From contig NW_017803987.1 of NCBI RefSeq assembly GCF_001625305.1, positions 961,028-1,025,027 of the forward strand: a stretch of DNA of 64,000 bases, read 5' to 3'. The translations under genes and the position numbers were made by a program. Of this stretch, positions 33,401 to 43,947 are shown one piece after another; position 1 is the stretch's first letter; each line of letters begins with the position of its first letter. Below the pieces are notes generated by a model, which was not told where the DNA came from, searched no databases, and saw only the letters and a list, made by a program, of their open reading frames with translations. The stretch is from Branchiostoma belcheri (taxonomy: Eukaryota > Chordata > Leptocardii > Amphioxiformes > Branchiostomatidae).

Positions 33401-36400
33401 GGCGCTCAAGGCACTGGTGTGGCGGGGCGGCTTCTCCTCCCTACTGGGGGGTGCCGGCAGGGCAAGGGGCTTCTGGGGGGGTTCAGGGCTACTAAAAGGA
33501 GAAAAACAAGGTGTTTTTATGTTTACCGATGGAAAAATATTGTTTTTGCTACGTTTCCTCTTCTTCTTCTTCTCCAAACAATGACCTCAATGACCTGAGA
33601 CTGTCTGTTACCATGGTAACTAGTGTTGGGTTACATCATGTTGCAATTTTATAGCAGGAGGGATTTAGACTCCTGTCACCATATACATGCATGTATATGA
33701 ATGTGTTTGAGTAAGAATTAACAGAGCACTACGAATTTTCCTACAAATTTGCCTACGAATTACGAAGTCTAAAAAGGCATGATTACGCCTTACAAAAAAG
33801 GGCATGCAGGCCCTCTCAGAGAAATCCTGTCCCACCCACCTGAACATAGGTCTGCCCTTCACAGGCCGGGGATCCTTAGTCAGCATGTGGGCTCCTTTTC
33901 TGGACACTTCAGCTGGATATATATAAAGGAAAAGGAAAGTGATCTTATTCCAAATTAGCTCACTGAAGAGCTAATCTCCAACTGGTCATGACAGAGAAGA
34001 CAGGCTATACATGTACCTACAAGCAGGGTCACTAGCCACTGTACTACACTCATTATTGTGGTCACCTACATTTTTGAGACACCAATCAGTGTCTAAACCA
34101 TATCAAGTTAGACCAGTATTATATCTATGTATCTAGCTATATAAAATGATATAACATGATTGTAGATGTGTATGATAAACATCATAGAGTAGTACTTACT
34201 CTCTGACTCTTCTGCATACCACACGGGGGCCCTCTGGAATACAAAGAAACATGTTTGACACATTAACCATCATTCTATGAGAGGTATTGGCTTTGTACCA
34301 ATTGTAATATATTAGCTCTGTATTGGAAAAGCTTGGACAAAGTCTGTCAGTAAGAAAACGGTAGGTTCCTGATGCTACTCACCGGCCCCTCAACTTGTGA
34401 CACACTCTCAAACTCATCATCAGTCAGTGCAGGGAATGCTGGGAAGTGGGGAGGGGGGCATTATTTCTTGAAAGTAGGTGGTAAGTGTTAGTAAGTTGTT
34501 ACAACTTGTGTGTTGTGTGTTGCGATGTGTATTCAATACACAACATGCTGATATCTACTCCAACCAGCCATGATAATAATCTGAATGTCACCACAATTAT
34601 GATAAGATTGTACAGATACCACAGAATGATACACATGTGACACAAGTAAACCTGGGGACAAGGTGACATTGGCACAAGACATTTAACTTTGGTTAATTAT
34701 ATTGTAAATGGGACAAAACGTACGATAAAGTAGATACTATTGAGTGAGTGTGAAAAAGAGGCTGTAAGTAATACAGGTACAAGTACATGTAATTCCGTAA
34801 CTAATTTCATCAGGTTGGTACACGAATGAATAGCAAAGTTCTACTGGTACATTTGTATTACTTAAAAAGTATGATACGATAGTAGTTATGAAAGAAGCCC
34901 AGTAAATGGAGTGAGTAGATTGTACACACCAACTTTAGGAGTGCCTCTCCCACTGACTTCTGAGTCAGAGTCAGGTGTCTGACCATTGGCTGGGAGGGGG
35001 TGGGGAGGGGGGCACCGTTAGTATAACACATAACATGCACAAATATGTGGAGTCATACATGGGATAAAATCCTTGTTATCATCTTTTGCCATCAAGTAAA
35101 CAGGGGAAACAACATTGACCAGAGGCAATATGTAGTTACCAGTACAACAAAATGGTGAGACAATCTTGGTTAATAATAAGATTCCCTAAACCTTGTAAAA
35201 GTGTTAGGTGCCCAAGTTTTTAACATCAAGACATTTTCTCGTACATGTAACACGTATGCAATATGTACCCACCGCACACATATCTTAAATACATTAATAT
35301 AAAAATCCGGCTGTAATATACAAAAAGATTACTCACGAACAACACTAGTACTGTTGTCTCCTGTCATTAACCTGTGAAAATAAACAAAAATCATCATCAA
35401 AATATCATCTAAGCCTAGAAGTTCTTGCAAAAAAGTACTTAGTATACGTAAATATTCCTACATCTACATGAAAAAAATTTTGTATTTTTACTTTTTTTCA
35501 TTTCTGTACCTTTCAGAGTTTTCTGCCACACCGGTGCTAGTGTTTTAGGAGGTAAAACAAGGGAGTCGGGTTTAGTATTTGTTAGTGGAACATGTTTTTT
35601 GTATGTATTGGACAACTAGTTGACACAACTTTTTCTGTGGAAAGGATATTAGAGATCACAAAAAAAGCGTTCATAGGATTATGTTAAGGAAGAAAACTGG
35701 ACATCTAACTCAGAAACATTTTTAAAGCTATCTAATGATGAGTAAGATGACACACACCTTGCACATCTTCCACAGATGGTGACCTTAACTTGAGGTTCAG
35801 GAGTTGGTGGTCTTCTTAAGGACTGGTGGTAGAAGTTAAACACAAAGTCAATTTACTTCTAGACCATTTCCATCTACTCCAATAATTAAGGAGAAGTTAA
35901 GGCTTCAGCTTAATTGTTTTGACATGTTTTAAGGCATTCTATTGGGCTTTGTTTTGTACTGGTACTCTTAGTATCAGCTTGCTGGTGTAAAAAAAAAAAG
36001 ACACCAGAGTACAAAAAACAAAGCCCAATAAAAATGCCTTAAAACACGTCAAAAACAAGCTGAAAAAATTTAACCTAAACCTCTGCTTAGGCTTTGAGGC
36101 ATTTTTATTGGGCTTTGTTCTTGTACTGGTATCTTTTTTATAACACTCAACAGTCAAACTTTGCGTGGCAAATGGTAACTGTCTGGCAAATGGATACTAC
36201 CTAGCCAATTTGATACTGTCTTTGCAGCCACCGAAAGAAATGTTTTGAGTTTACCAAAACATCACACTAGCAAAGAACGTAAAGTACGTAGTGAATAGAT
36301 GACCAAACTCACCGAGCTGATTTTATGTCCTGATTGAACTACATTGGTGACACCTTCCTTTGCTAGGTCATCTGCATTCTCTGAGAGCAAAACACAGAAA

Positions 36401-39400
36401 TTGGTAAAGAGAGGTTCAGACATATCATAATCCAATATTTACATTCACAATTGCTTTTCTGTTGAAACCTTTCCCATTTTCTCTTTGTCCTTTGACCCAT
36501 GGTCTTTACCCTTTGACCCATGGTCTTCGTCCTTTGGCCTATTATCTTTGCCCTGTGTCCTATGATCTTTGTCCTTTGATCTTTGTCCTTTGACCTATTA
36601 TCTTTGTCCTTTGACCTACGATCTTTGTCCTTTGACCTATTATCTTGACCTACGATCTTTGTCCTTTGACCTATTATCTTTGTCCTATGATCTTTGTCCT
36701 TTGACCTATGATCTTTGTCCTTTGACCTATTATCTTTGCCCTGTGTCCCATGATCTTTGTCCTTTGACCTATGATCTTTGTCCTTTGATGTATGTCCTAT
36801 GACCTTTGCCCTGCCCTCTGACCCTTTACCTAACAGTTCCAGCCCCTCCTCGTATTCCTCATCGTCCTCCTCGGGTTCCTCCAGCCCGCTGTCTGACGCC
36901 GTCTCCTTCTGCTTCACAATGGCTTCCAGCTGACGCTTGTGCTGGAGGGAGTGTTGGTGGGGCTTCACTGTACGCAGCTCTCTGTCATTAAGGGGTAAAT
37001 CATTCAATTATTGGTTTTGCACCCCTGCCACTTTCAATGAAATTGAGCTATTTGATTTTTTAAAATCAGTTTTTATCAGTATAAAAACAATACAAATCCT
37101 ATGACATTTAAAACAAAGAGCATCAAGTACATGTAGCTTCTGACAAACACTTAAAGGTCCTCTCCACAACAGATTGTGATGGTAGCAAATACGGCATATC
37201 AGGATGGGAGATATTGTGGTGTGTATAGAAAACCCAACTAGATAACTTGATAGCCCTTTTCTTAACAAAGCTCTAACAAATACTTTCTGTCATCAGCTCC
37301 TACAAGTGTTGTCTTACGTTATTTGGTTAGTTGACTACTCTCTCTGAGGGATGAATTGAGAGGAGCTTACAATGGGTGAGGTTGAATCGCAAGTCTGGGT
37401 CTGGCACTAACTCAAGTGATCTTGATACGACCCTGCTTTAAATAACTCACAGGTCAACAGTGCTGCTTTCCTCTTCCCCAGTCCTGGACGACATGGGGGC
37501 CTTCAGCTCAGAACTCAGGCTGTCCTCCTCCCTCAGTGCCTGGTCTCGGGGCTGTCCATAGTAGATGGGCTGGCTGTGCCTGAGGGATTCGTCCAGGTCC
37601 TTCCCAAGTTGGTCCTGCAGCATGGCTGTGGTAAAGTGGAAGGAGAATTGTCGGGCACTTATATCTACAGACAATGGGTTGCCTAATATATACATGTAGT
37701 ACAATATGTAGCACATCGCCCTATATTGAACCGCGATGGAGGTCAACATCATCTCCCAGATACCTTTGACCCAGTGTTGATGTCACACTTCAAAGAAGCC
37801 ACGTGACAAGTCTCACTGGGTCAGTCTACTGAGGAAGGTTAGAGTGACAGGTCGAAAGCTCTAGGTGAGAGAATTTTTTGTGTTGGATCAAAAGTTTTAA
37901 CATTAAACATAGTACAATATGTGTTGAGTCTATTGCAGTTTCATGTTTTGTAAACCTCAAAACAAGAAATAAAGAGCCTCTTTTTTTCACACAACCAAGA
38001 GTTTTATTCAGCCAAAAGAGTCACTTTATTCAGTGACTTACCAACCTGATGAAACAACTATTCATGGCTAAATACAGGAAATATGGCACTTTCTCTCTCT
38101 CTCTCTCTCTCCCTTATTGAATTCGATCATACAATGCTTGAGGTTAAATGTAATGATTCTTTAAAAGCCCTCTAACTACTAATAGTGCAATATGACTTTG
38201 CTATGTACAAAAAACATGTACAGCTTGCCCTAATAGCCAGGCATACCAGGTCACCCCTACTTACATGTATCTTGAGGTCTTTTAGTACAAACAGAGTTTT
38301 GACACCTGTGGCTAAAATGGTGATATGTTGATAAACAAAAGAAAGTATCACAACAGTACTTAAACAGCACATGAATAGCACAGAGAGCTTACCAAAATCC
38401 ACAGACTTGCTGCCCTTCATCCCTTTGGTCCCTTTAGTCAACTTGAAAAGCTCGTCAAAGTCACCTGTTGGGACCTTCTGTGTGTTTGGGTTCCATGTGG
38501 GCTTGTCTTTCTTCTCTGTCAGAGGAGACCAAGGAAGAAAATTCTTGGTAAACTGTTGAACTTTATTCCAACACAACGGTTACACAGAGATCAAATTTTC
38601 AACAACTACTGTCGCCTTCATCAGGATAATTAATGACCAATCACTTCAAGACGTAATCTTGCAAGAGTTACGGTTTACAAACACGTGACCTTATTCACAC
38701 GAAACTTTACTGATACGTGACGTAAGCAATTGATCAAAAGTGCCAGGGAGTTTATATCGTCCACCATCTCTATTAAGTGATGGCTGGAATTCCTTGATAT
38801 ATGGCCTCCTTAATGTTAATGACTTAACAAGATGAGCTAGTGATACACCAATTATTTATGATATGAACTAATAAAACTAATGAAACTTTGGACATGAGCA
38901 AGTCATTAATAGCTTTAATGATTGTAACATGTCTAGAATATGTCATTGAATAAACTTCATATCATTCTTGAGTACAGTACTACAATTCAATTTCTGGTAA
39001 CTGAACAAGTAAGCACTTAGTGATTGAGAGAAACAGTGCATGACTGGTGAGTGAAGGAGTGAGTAAATGAATGAATGAACATGAGGATAAAAGAACGAAG
39101 AAGAACTTGGAGTGGATGAGCATGTGTAGATGTGAATAAACAAACAAACAAACAAACAAACAAAACAGAATGAAAGAAACCAGCACCCTCCACCCACCTG
39201 GCCTGATATTATCCTGACCCTCGACCCCTGACCTGCCCTTTGACCTGGACCGTTTGGCGTTAGTGAGCCAGGGTCGGTCGTATTCCCGTTCTTTAGCCAC
39301 CGCACCCTCGCCTAGAGCGGGACAGGGTTAGTACAGAAATAAGACGTGCTAACGTGACGTAAAAGTCCATGCCTAGTGGTGTTAGTGTTATTGAACTACA

Positions 39401-40621
39401 CATTAAACACATTCAACATAGTGCAAAATCATTCCATGGTACAGTACAACTGGAAATCGTCAAAAAAAATTACACCCCTTGGATGCAAGTGGAACATTCC
39501 TAAGTACCCACAGCGTAATTAGGTGCTGGATTATTCCATTTGAAAAAGGGGTGAGTACTCACTATTTCCTGCCCATGTGGCATTCCCTGCCGGCATGGAC
39601 TTGCGCAGAGCTGAAGGACTAGGGGCAGTCCTCATTCTGGCTGGGGAGTTTTCTCTCTGAAGAATAAATTTATTATTACATTTCACTCCATACAGAGTAC
39701 AAGGGAAATATATTGTATTTTTACTCCATTTTTTATGGTGAGGGAGGTGGAGTGATACATTTGCCTAAAAATCATCTACCTACATTCATGTATGCTTTAA
39801 GAAATTGCACACTCAAATGAAAATACAACAGAGTGTGGTACTAGTACTCTATCACTATTGTTACAATGTTTACGTCAAGGCCTAAGCCACTTACATGTAC
39901 TTATTTATTATTCATGGTTCCACAAATAATTTATTACCTGTCATTTGATATATGTTTGGGTTGTATGATTCATGATCATCAAGCAGATGTTGGGTTTAAA
40001 AATTGACTGTAGCCTGTGTGTCTCACCTTGGGCCTGATCTTCTCCCACTTCCTGTCTATCATCCTGCTGAGATACGGCAGGGGTTCATCAGGCTGCTCCT
40101 GGATCAGTTTACTCATCATCTCCTGAGGAAAAATAATACATACAGGATTCTATCAACATGTGTTACTCCTAAATTGAAGAACTAGAATATATTGAGTTAT
40201 GCCCGGTAGAGGCAATAAAATTATGTCATATTCTATAGTATAATGACTATAGTTTTGTATAGTTTTGCTTTGAAGGTTCGATCAGAATTTGAACTCAAAC
40301 TTTATTACTGAAGGCCCAAAATATACAATAATACATACATGGAGACACTAGGTAGGGATGTGCATTCTCCTTGAATCATTGAATGTGGTACAATTTTGTC
40401 AGTTTTTCAAAAAAAATTACAAAGGCAATGACACAAATAATTCATCAGATGACACCAGTGGTGTTCACTAATGTCTCGAACCTTATTTTTCTAATTTGGC
40501 CTAACTTAAATTTGTGTTCGGTGACACCCCCCTCCCCACAAAGAAAAACAGATTATCATACCTCGAATAGGGCGCTTATCTTGTGTTTCTCCAGATATGC
40601 CTGTACCTTGAGTTGTGCCAT
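30446..40621 (-). CDS. RIIa-like dimerisation-domain protein with long disordered tail (possibly C8orf34-like)
   Basis: Twenty in-phase exons: 40621-40562, 40122-40027, 39656-39563, 39311-39198, 38515-38393, 37625-37451, 36981-36830, 36380-36313, 35822-35758, 35371-35337, 34989-34930, 34438-34383, 34233-34200, 33906-33840, 33491-33317, 33244-33197, 32543-32463, 31968-31860, 31164-31151 (a 14-nt microexon, inferred) and 30589-30446. They give about 589 residues. Residues 1-50 (VQAYLEKHKISALFEEMMSK, PDEPLPYLSRMI) look like the RIIa/DPY30 dimerisation fold that docks A-kinase anchors. The rest is polar and Pro/Ser/acidic, with conserved-looking patches (DKPTWNPNTQKVPTGDFDEL, LTDDEFESVSQ, GRSWRAPP, YQTLGTNNG). 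I did not recognise it with confidence. Length and layout suggest vertebrate C8orf34. A YY1-like CCGCCATTTTGG lies upstream near 40734. Exon 33244-33197 looks like a partial copy of the end of exon 33491-33317. Confidence 0.75.
31151..31164 (-). other. Predicted 14-nt microexon of the RIIa-like gene
   Basis: The exons before (phase 1 end) and after (phase 0 start) do not join in frame directly; the junction would stop after Gly-Pro. AGGCCTTCAGCATA, bounded by a pyrimidine-rich ...ATAG acceptor and a GTAAAT donor, restores the frame and adds Glu-Ala-Phe-Ser-Ile. Confidence 0.5.
31480..31845. repeat. Minisatellite, GAACTTTGACCAGTGTACT unit
   Basis: About twenty copies of a 15-26 bp unit (CTGAACTTTGACCAGTGTA, with CTTTTACCATTGTA variants). 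Ends a few bases before the 31860 splice donor of the RIIa-like gene. Confidence 0.9.
33520..33730 (-). mobile_element. MITE family A copy 6 (truncated)
   Basis: Reverse copy: TATGTTTACCGATGGAAAAA, CTTCTTCTTCTTCTCCAAAC, GTTGGGTTACATCATGTTGC. The CATTTGC end is missing and is replaced after AACAGAGCA by a run of ACGAATT words. Confidence 0.78.
36480..36815. repeat. Minisatellite, CTTTGTCCTTTGACCTATGA unit
   Basis: Units of 12-20 bp (CTTTGTCCTTTGACCTAT, with GATCTTTGTCCT variants) fill the intron after exon 36981-36830 of the RIIa-like gene. The minus-strand reading frame from that exon stays open through the whole array as Lys/Asp/Arg-rich repeats. Confidence 0.9.
37765..37862. repeat. TTTGACCCAGT fold-back fragment with variant hammerhead-like core
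   Basis: TTTGACCCAGTG (37769) and its partner CACTGGGTC near 37816 are inverted, and AAGCCACGTGACAAGTCTCA is shared with 46505-46580. It is followed by CTGAGGAAGGTTAGAGTGAC and CGAAAGC, which resembles a hammerhead core with one change (CTGAGGA). Confidence 0.5.
38570..38632 (-). ncRNA. Hammerhead-ribozyme-like motif of a Penelope-like element remnant
   Basis: The minus strand reads CTGATGAAGGCGACAGTAGT then TGTTGAAAATTTGATC. Core CUGAUGA is present, a six-pair stem II with wobble pairs (GGCGAC/GUUGUU) closes on AGUA, and GAAA follows. Downstream sits TTGGAATAAAGTTCAACA. Hammerheads of this form are known in the terminal repeats of Penelope-like elements. Activity is not shown; stem III is uncertain. 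Confidence 0.5.
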
Positions 40622-41104
40622 GTTGACAGGAACACTATCTACCTAGAAATGGACGTAAAGGGACGCTAAAAACTGCAGTAAACAAGTTCGATCTTCTGGT
40701 TGTCAAGAGACGCTAAAATTCATCGATGTATGTCCGCCATTTTGGTTTGAAGTATTTCCCGTAGTCCTTTGCGGGACAGGTGAGTGACCGGGAAATGGAC
40801 CCGCCCATTCCAACCACCTGTTAACTTTTTCTGGTGTTTTTCACCCCAAAAAAAGCATCAATTATGGGACGAAGAACCCACGACAGGCAGAAGAATCTTC
40901 AATAAACTGCCTTAAACGAAAGAAGGAAAAGAAGAAGATGTGGTTTAGTGCCATAACTACGCTCAAGACGCTATGGAAGAATTGTCAACGACAATGTCCA
41001 CTTCGAAACTTTCGTGATATCGATAGGCAAATAACATAAAAATGGGTTAAAATCTTCCGTTTAAAACTACTGCCTTCTCACTAATCTCCAAAGCCTATCT
41101 TTTA

Positions 41105-41490
41105 TGATTGATGTATTAGGAAGGGCAGTTAGGAAGGGCACTTTACACGGCTTTCCTTACTCTACCCAGGTGTAAAATGGGTACCCGACTTTAGTTGGGG
41201 CAAACCGCGATGGAAAGAGAGCCATGGGCTCTGCCTTACAATACCGTGTCCTAGATAGACTGTGGATTAACCCACTTGCTAGCCATCTAGCCTCGGCAAC
41301 GCAGGAAGTCTCATCAAGAGAACAAGAAATAGCCATGCCTTCAAGTACCAGAGTTATCAACCAAGGATTGAGGTGTTCAAGAATTCATTCTTTCCTAGAA
41401 CTATCGCAAATTAAGTGGAATACAGTACGGGCATTGTCATTGGATAGCTTTAGACATTGCCTAGAGTTAGATGTTCCATATGGCATCTGA
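41105..41490 (+). mobile_element. SINE body fragment followed by LINE C-terminal end
   Basis: 41105-41225 matches the SINE body (CCAGGTGTAAAATGGGTACC). 41315-41490 matches the LINE C-terminus at 23241 (AGAACAAGAAATAGCCATGC, GGATTGAGGTGTTCAAGAAT) but with a frame-breaking TAA. Both are dead fragments. Confidence 0.7.
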
Positions 41491-42389
41491 AGTTGTGCAA
41501 TGAATGAAGACAAATGTCCAGATCACACCACCGCCACCATGATGCACACGGAACTGTGGATTCCGTTTCATTCAAGGTCACACATGACGCATGTTAACGT
41601 CATAAGCAAGACATTAAAATCCTTTTCCTCTTTAACATACGTTCCGTGCAAACACAGATCTTTAACGTACAAGTATAACGTTTATTCAGTTATCGTCATA
41701 TATAAAACAGATAAGTCCAGCGAAATTCGGAATTCTATAACTTATACACTTATAATGTATTATGTATATTAATTTATATACCTTATACACAATAATTTAT
41801 ACACTAGATAGACTTGCTGTTGTAAGCTCTTCAGATGATCGTTTTGAGGTTATGTAAAAAAACATGCATACAAATTTTGTTACTGAAATATGTTTCGAGT
41901 CACGACGTCGGAACCCTGACAGACGGTTGATTGATAACTTGCTGGTGGATGTGCTACTAAATGAAACTATTACCGGCTAAAATACTACAACAGGTGAAGA
42001 AAAAGACACACATCCACACACAGACATGTCTGCCAACTAATGAACAAAGTTTCAAGGTTAGCGGAACTAGGCGCACCGGAAAAAAAGTCTGCTAGGAGTA
42101 TAGTACGCGCGAACGAACGTTATCCCAGTTTCGTCACCAACAGAACTTGCGGTTCTACAAATAAATGACTGTCACCTTCTGTAAAAAGGTAGGTAGGTAA
42201 AAAGGAGCATGTGGGTGTGGGTGTGTGGAGGGCAGGGCAGGGGCTTTGCCATACATTACACAAGACCAGCTGCCCTTGTTGCCTGAAGGGCTAAGGGACC
42301 TTTACCTTTAGCTTATCTCACTTTAGACCTATTGAAGAGAAACCAAACGCTCGGTATGCACTGTCACTCACACGCGCGTGAACACACAC

Positions 42390-42516
42390 ACGCACAGAGA
42401 GGGGGGGAGAGAAAGATAGAAAGAGAGAAAGAAAGAGAGAGAGAGAGAAAGGGAGAGAAAGAGAGAAGAGAGGGAAAGAGGGAGAGAGAAAAATACAGAG
42501 AGAAAGAGAAAGAAAG

Positions 42517-42547
<31 letters not shown>

Positions 42548-42555
42548 AGAGACAA

Positions 42556-42589
<34 letters not shown>

Positions 42590-42592
42590 GGA
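42390..42592. repeat. GA-rich microsatellite
   Basis: About 200 bp of interrupted (GA)n/(GAAA)n on the plus strand. The long reading frames across it are low-complexity artefacts. Confidence 0.95.
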
Positions 42593-43223
42593 CACCAAGC
42601 ACCAGAGGACACCAAACACAAGCGTCCTTGTCGACGCGTCGTACGTTTGTTGACCGTAAAGTGTCATAAAATCATTCACTTAGGATCTCAGCAATAAACG
42701 TGGGAGTGAAACACATGGAACACGACAAAACCACGGGAAAACATCGCAATAAATTTCACAGTGTGTCGGCATTCTTCAAGATAGACTTTTCATATCTTTT
42801 AGTGCCTGTATCTTTGATTAGAAAAAAGGCAGTGGTTTTTAGAACATTTGTTTTACTTCACACGTGAAACAAAGACCGATGGATAAAAAGCGTCTCGCAT
42901 GTTATGGCTCCAACGGAAATTGGTTAACGTAGATTAGTGGACTAATTTAGAAACAGACTGAAGAAAATATCAGCTTTGTTTGAAAACTAAAGGAAGAGAA
43001 CTGGTCATAAAACATAACCTATTTCCTCAGTATCTACGCAGATAAACTTCATCATAGCAAGCCACGAGAATACGATAAATGTGAAAGTCAGGTGTACATA
43101 GAACTTTAGGAGTATTTTCCGCCGACTGACACAATATGAAACTAGAAAAGAGCCCGAAAATGTATATTTTTTGCATGAAAATGGCCAAAAAAAAAACAAA
43201 TAAAAAGATTTTCAAAAAACGAA

Positions 43224-43390
43224 AAAAAAACGACTGGGCGTATTTGGCTACTCTATCTTCATGCCAAATTCCATGTCATTTGGCCCAAAAATGAAGAAAT
43301 TGAATCCATTTAACGAAATGGCAGGAGGATAAGGAGAAGAAACATGAGGAAAACAATATGACTTCACCACATAGTGGTGAAGCCATAATT
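43224..43390. repeat. Second copy of the 19437-19606 repeat
   Basis: Shares GAATCCATTTAA, ATGGCAGGAGGA and GACTTCACCAC...GTGGTGAAGCCATAA with the copy in ELOA intron 1. Confidence 0.65.
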
Positions 43391-43898
43391 ATAAATTTGG
43401 AATTTTCATACATACACCAACAGAAGACGTGAACTATATGTTAAACTCAACATATACTGATTTGCCTACATACTCTATATACGTGTATGTAAGTTCATTT
43501 GTATCCGTGTGTTTGGAAGGTAAGGTTACAAAGACTTCATGAAAGTCGATGTACTTCGTCAATAAAGATTCCACTTTAAAGAAAACACATTGAAAATATA
43601 GAAAAGGAAACATAAAATGGCAACAAGGGAAAGAAATAGACTAAAATTACGATTTTTTAAATTCAAAGTTGTTTATGAATTTCGTAATCCACACCTGCAA
43701 GAGATTCGAAAATTCATTTATGAACTGTAGATAACACCTATCAGTAAAAAAAGGAAGGTCGTACCAATTAAAACGCGCTCAGCAACCAAGAAGTGATAAA
43801 TGTTCAAAATTAGTTTGCGCGCGAATGAAATTACCGCCTGTAGTCAGAACGGCAAATTTACCCCCATTTATTTCAGATGTCTAAGATAGCGGGATACA

Positions 43899-43947
43899 CA
43901 TATAAGGCGAGTCAGTCACCGCGAATTCCACACTTTTTCTTCGGCTG
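43899..43947 (+). promoter_or_regulatory. Candidate TATA-type promoter of the PLB1-like gene
   Basis: CATATAAGG begins at 43899, 49 bp before the first ATG, allowing a start site near 43930. A TCAGTC initiator-like word at 43912 is too close to pair with it. The 5' UTR would be very short. Confidence 0.35.

Larger units (their letters stand above)
40622..43890. other. Intergenic region between RIIa-like gene and PLB1-like gene
   Basis: The two genes diverge. Contents: a CCGCCATTTTGG YY1-like site near 40734, a SINE-body/LINE-end composite (41105-41490), a GA-rich microsatellite (42390-42592) and a dispersed repeat at 43224-43390. No further coding exon is supported. Confidence 0.55.

Noticed and set aside
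30446..40621. Firm naming of this gene as C8orf34
   Set aside because: Length and N-terminal dimerisation segment fit, but I could not recall enough of the vertebrate sequence to confirm; a protein search would decide.
42318..42697. Long reading frames on both strands near 42.3-42.7 kb
   Set aside because: They translate a (GA)n-rich microsatellite into Arg/Glu/Lys or Leu/Ser runs; low complexity, no gene.
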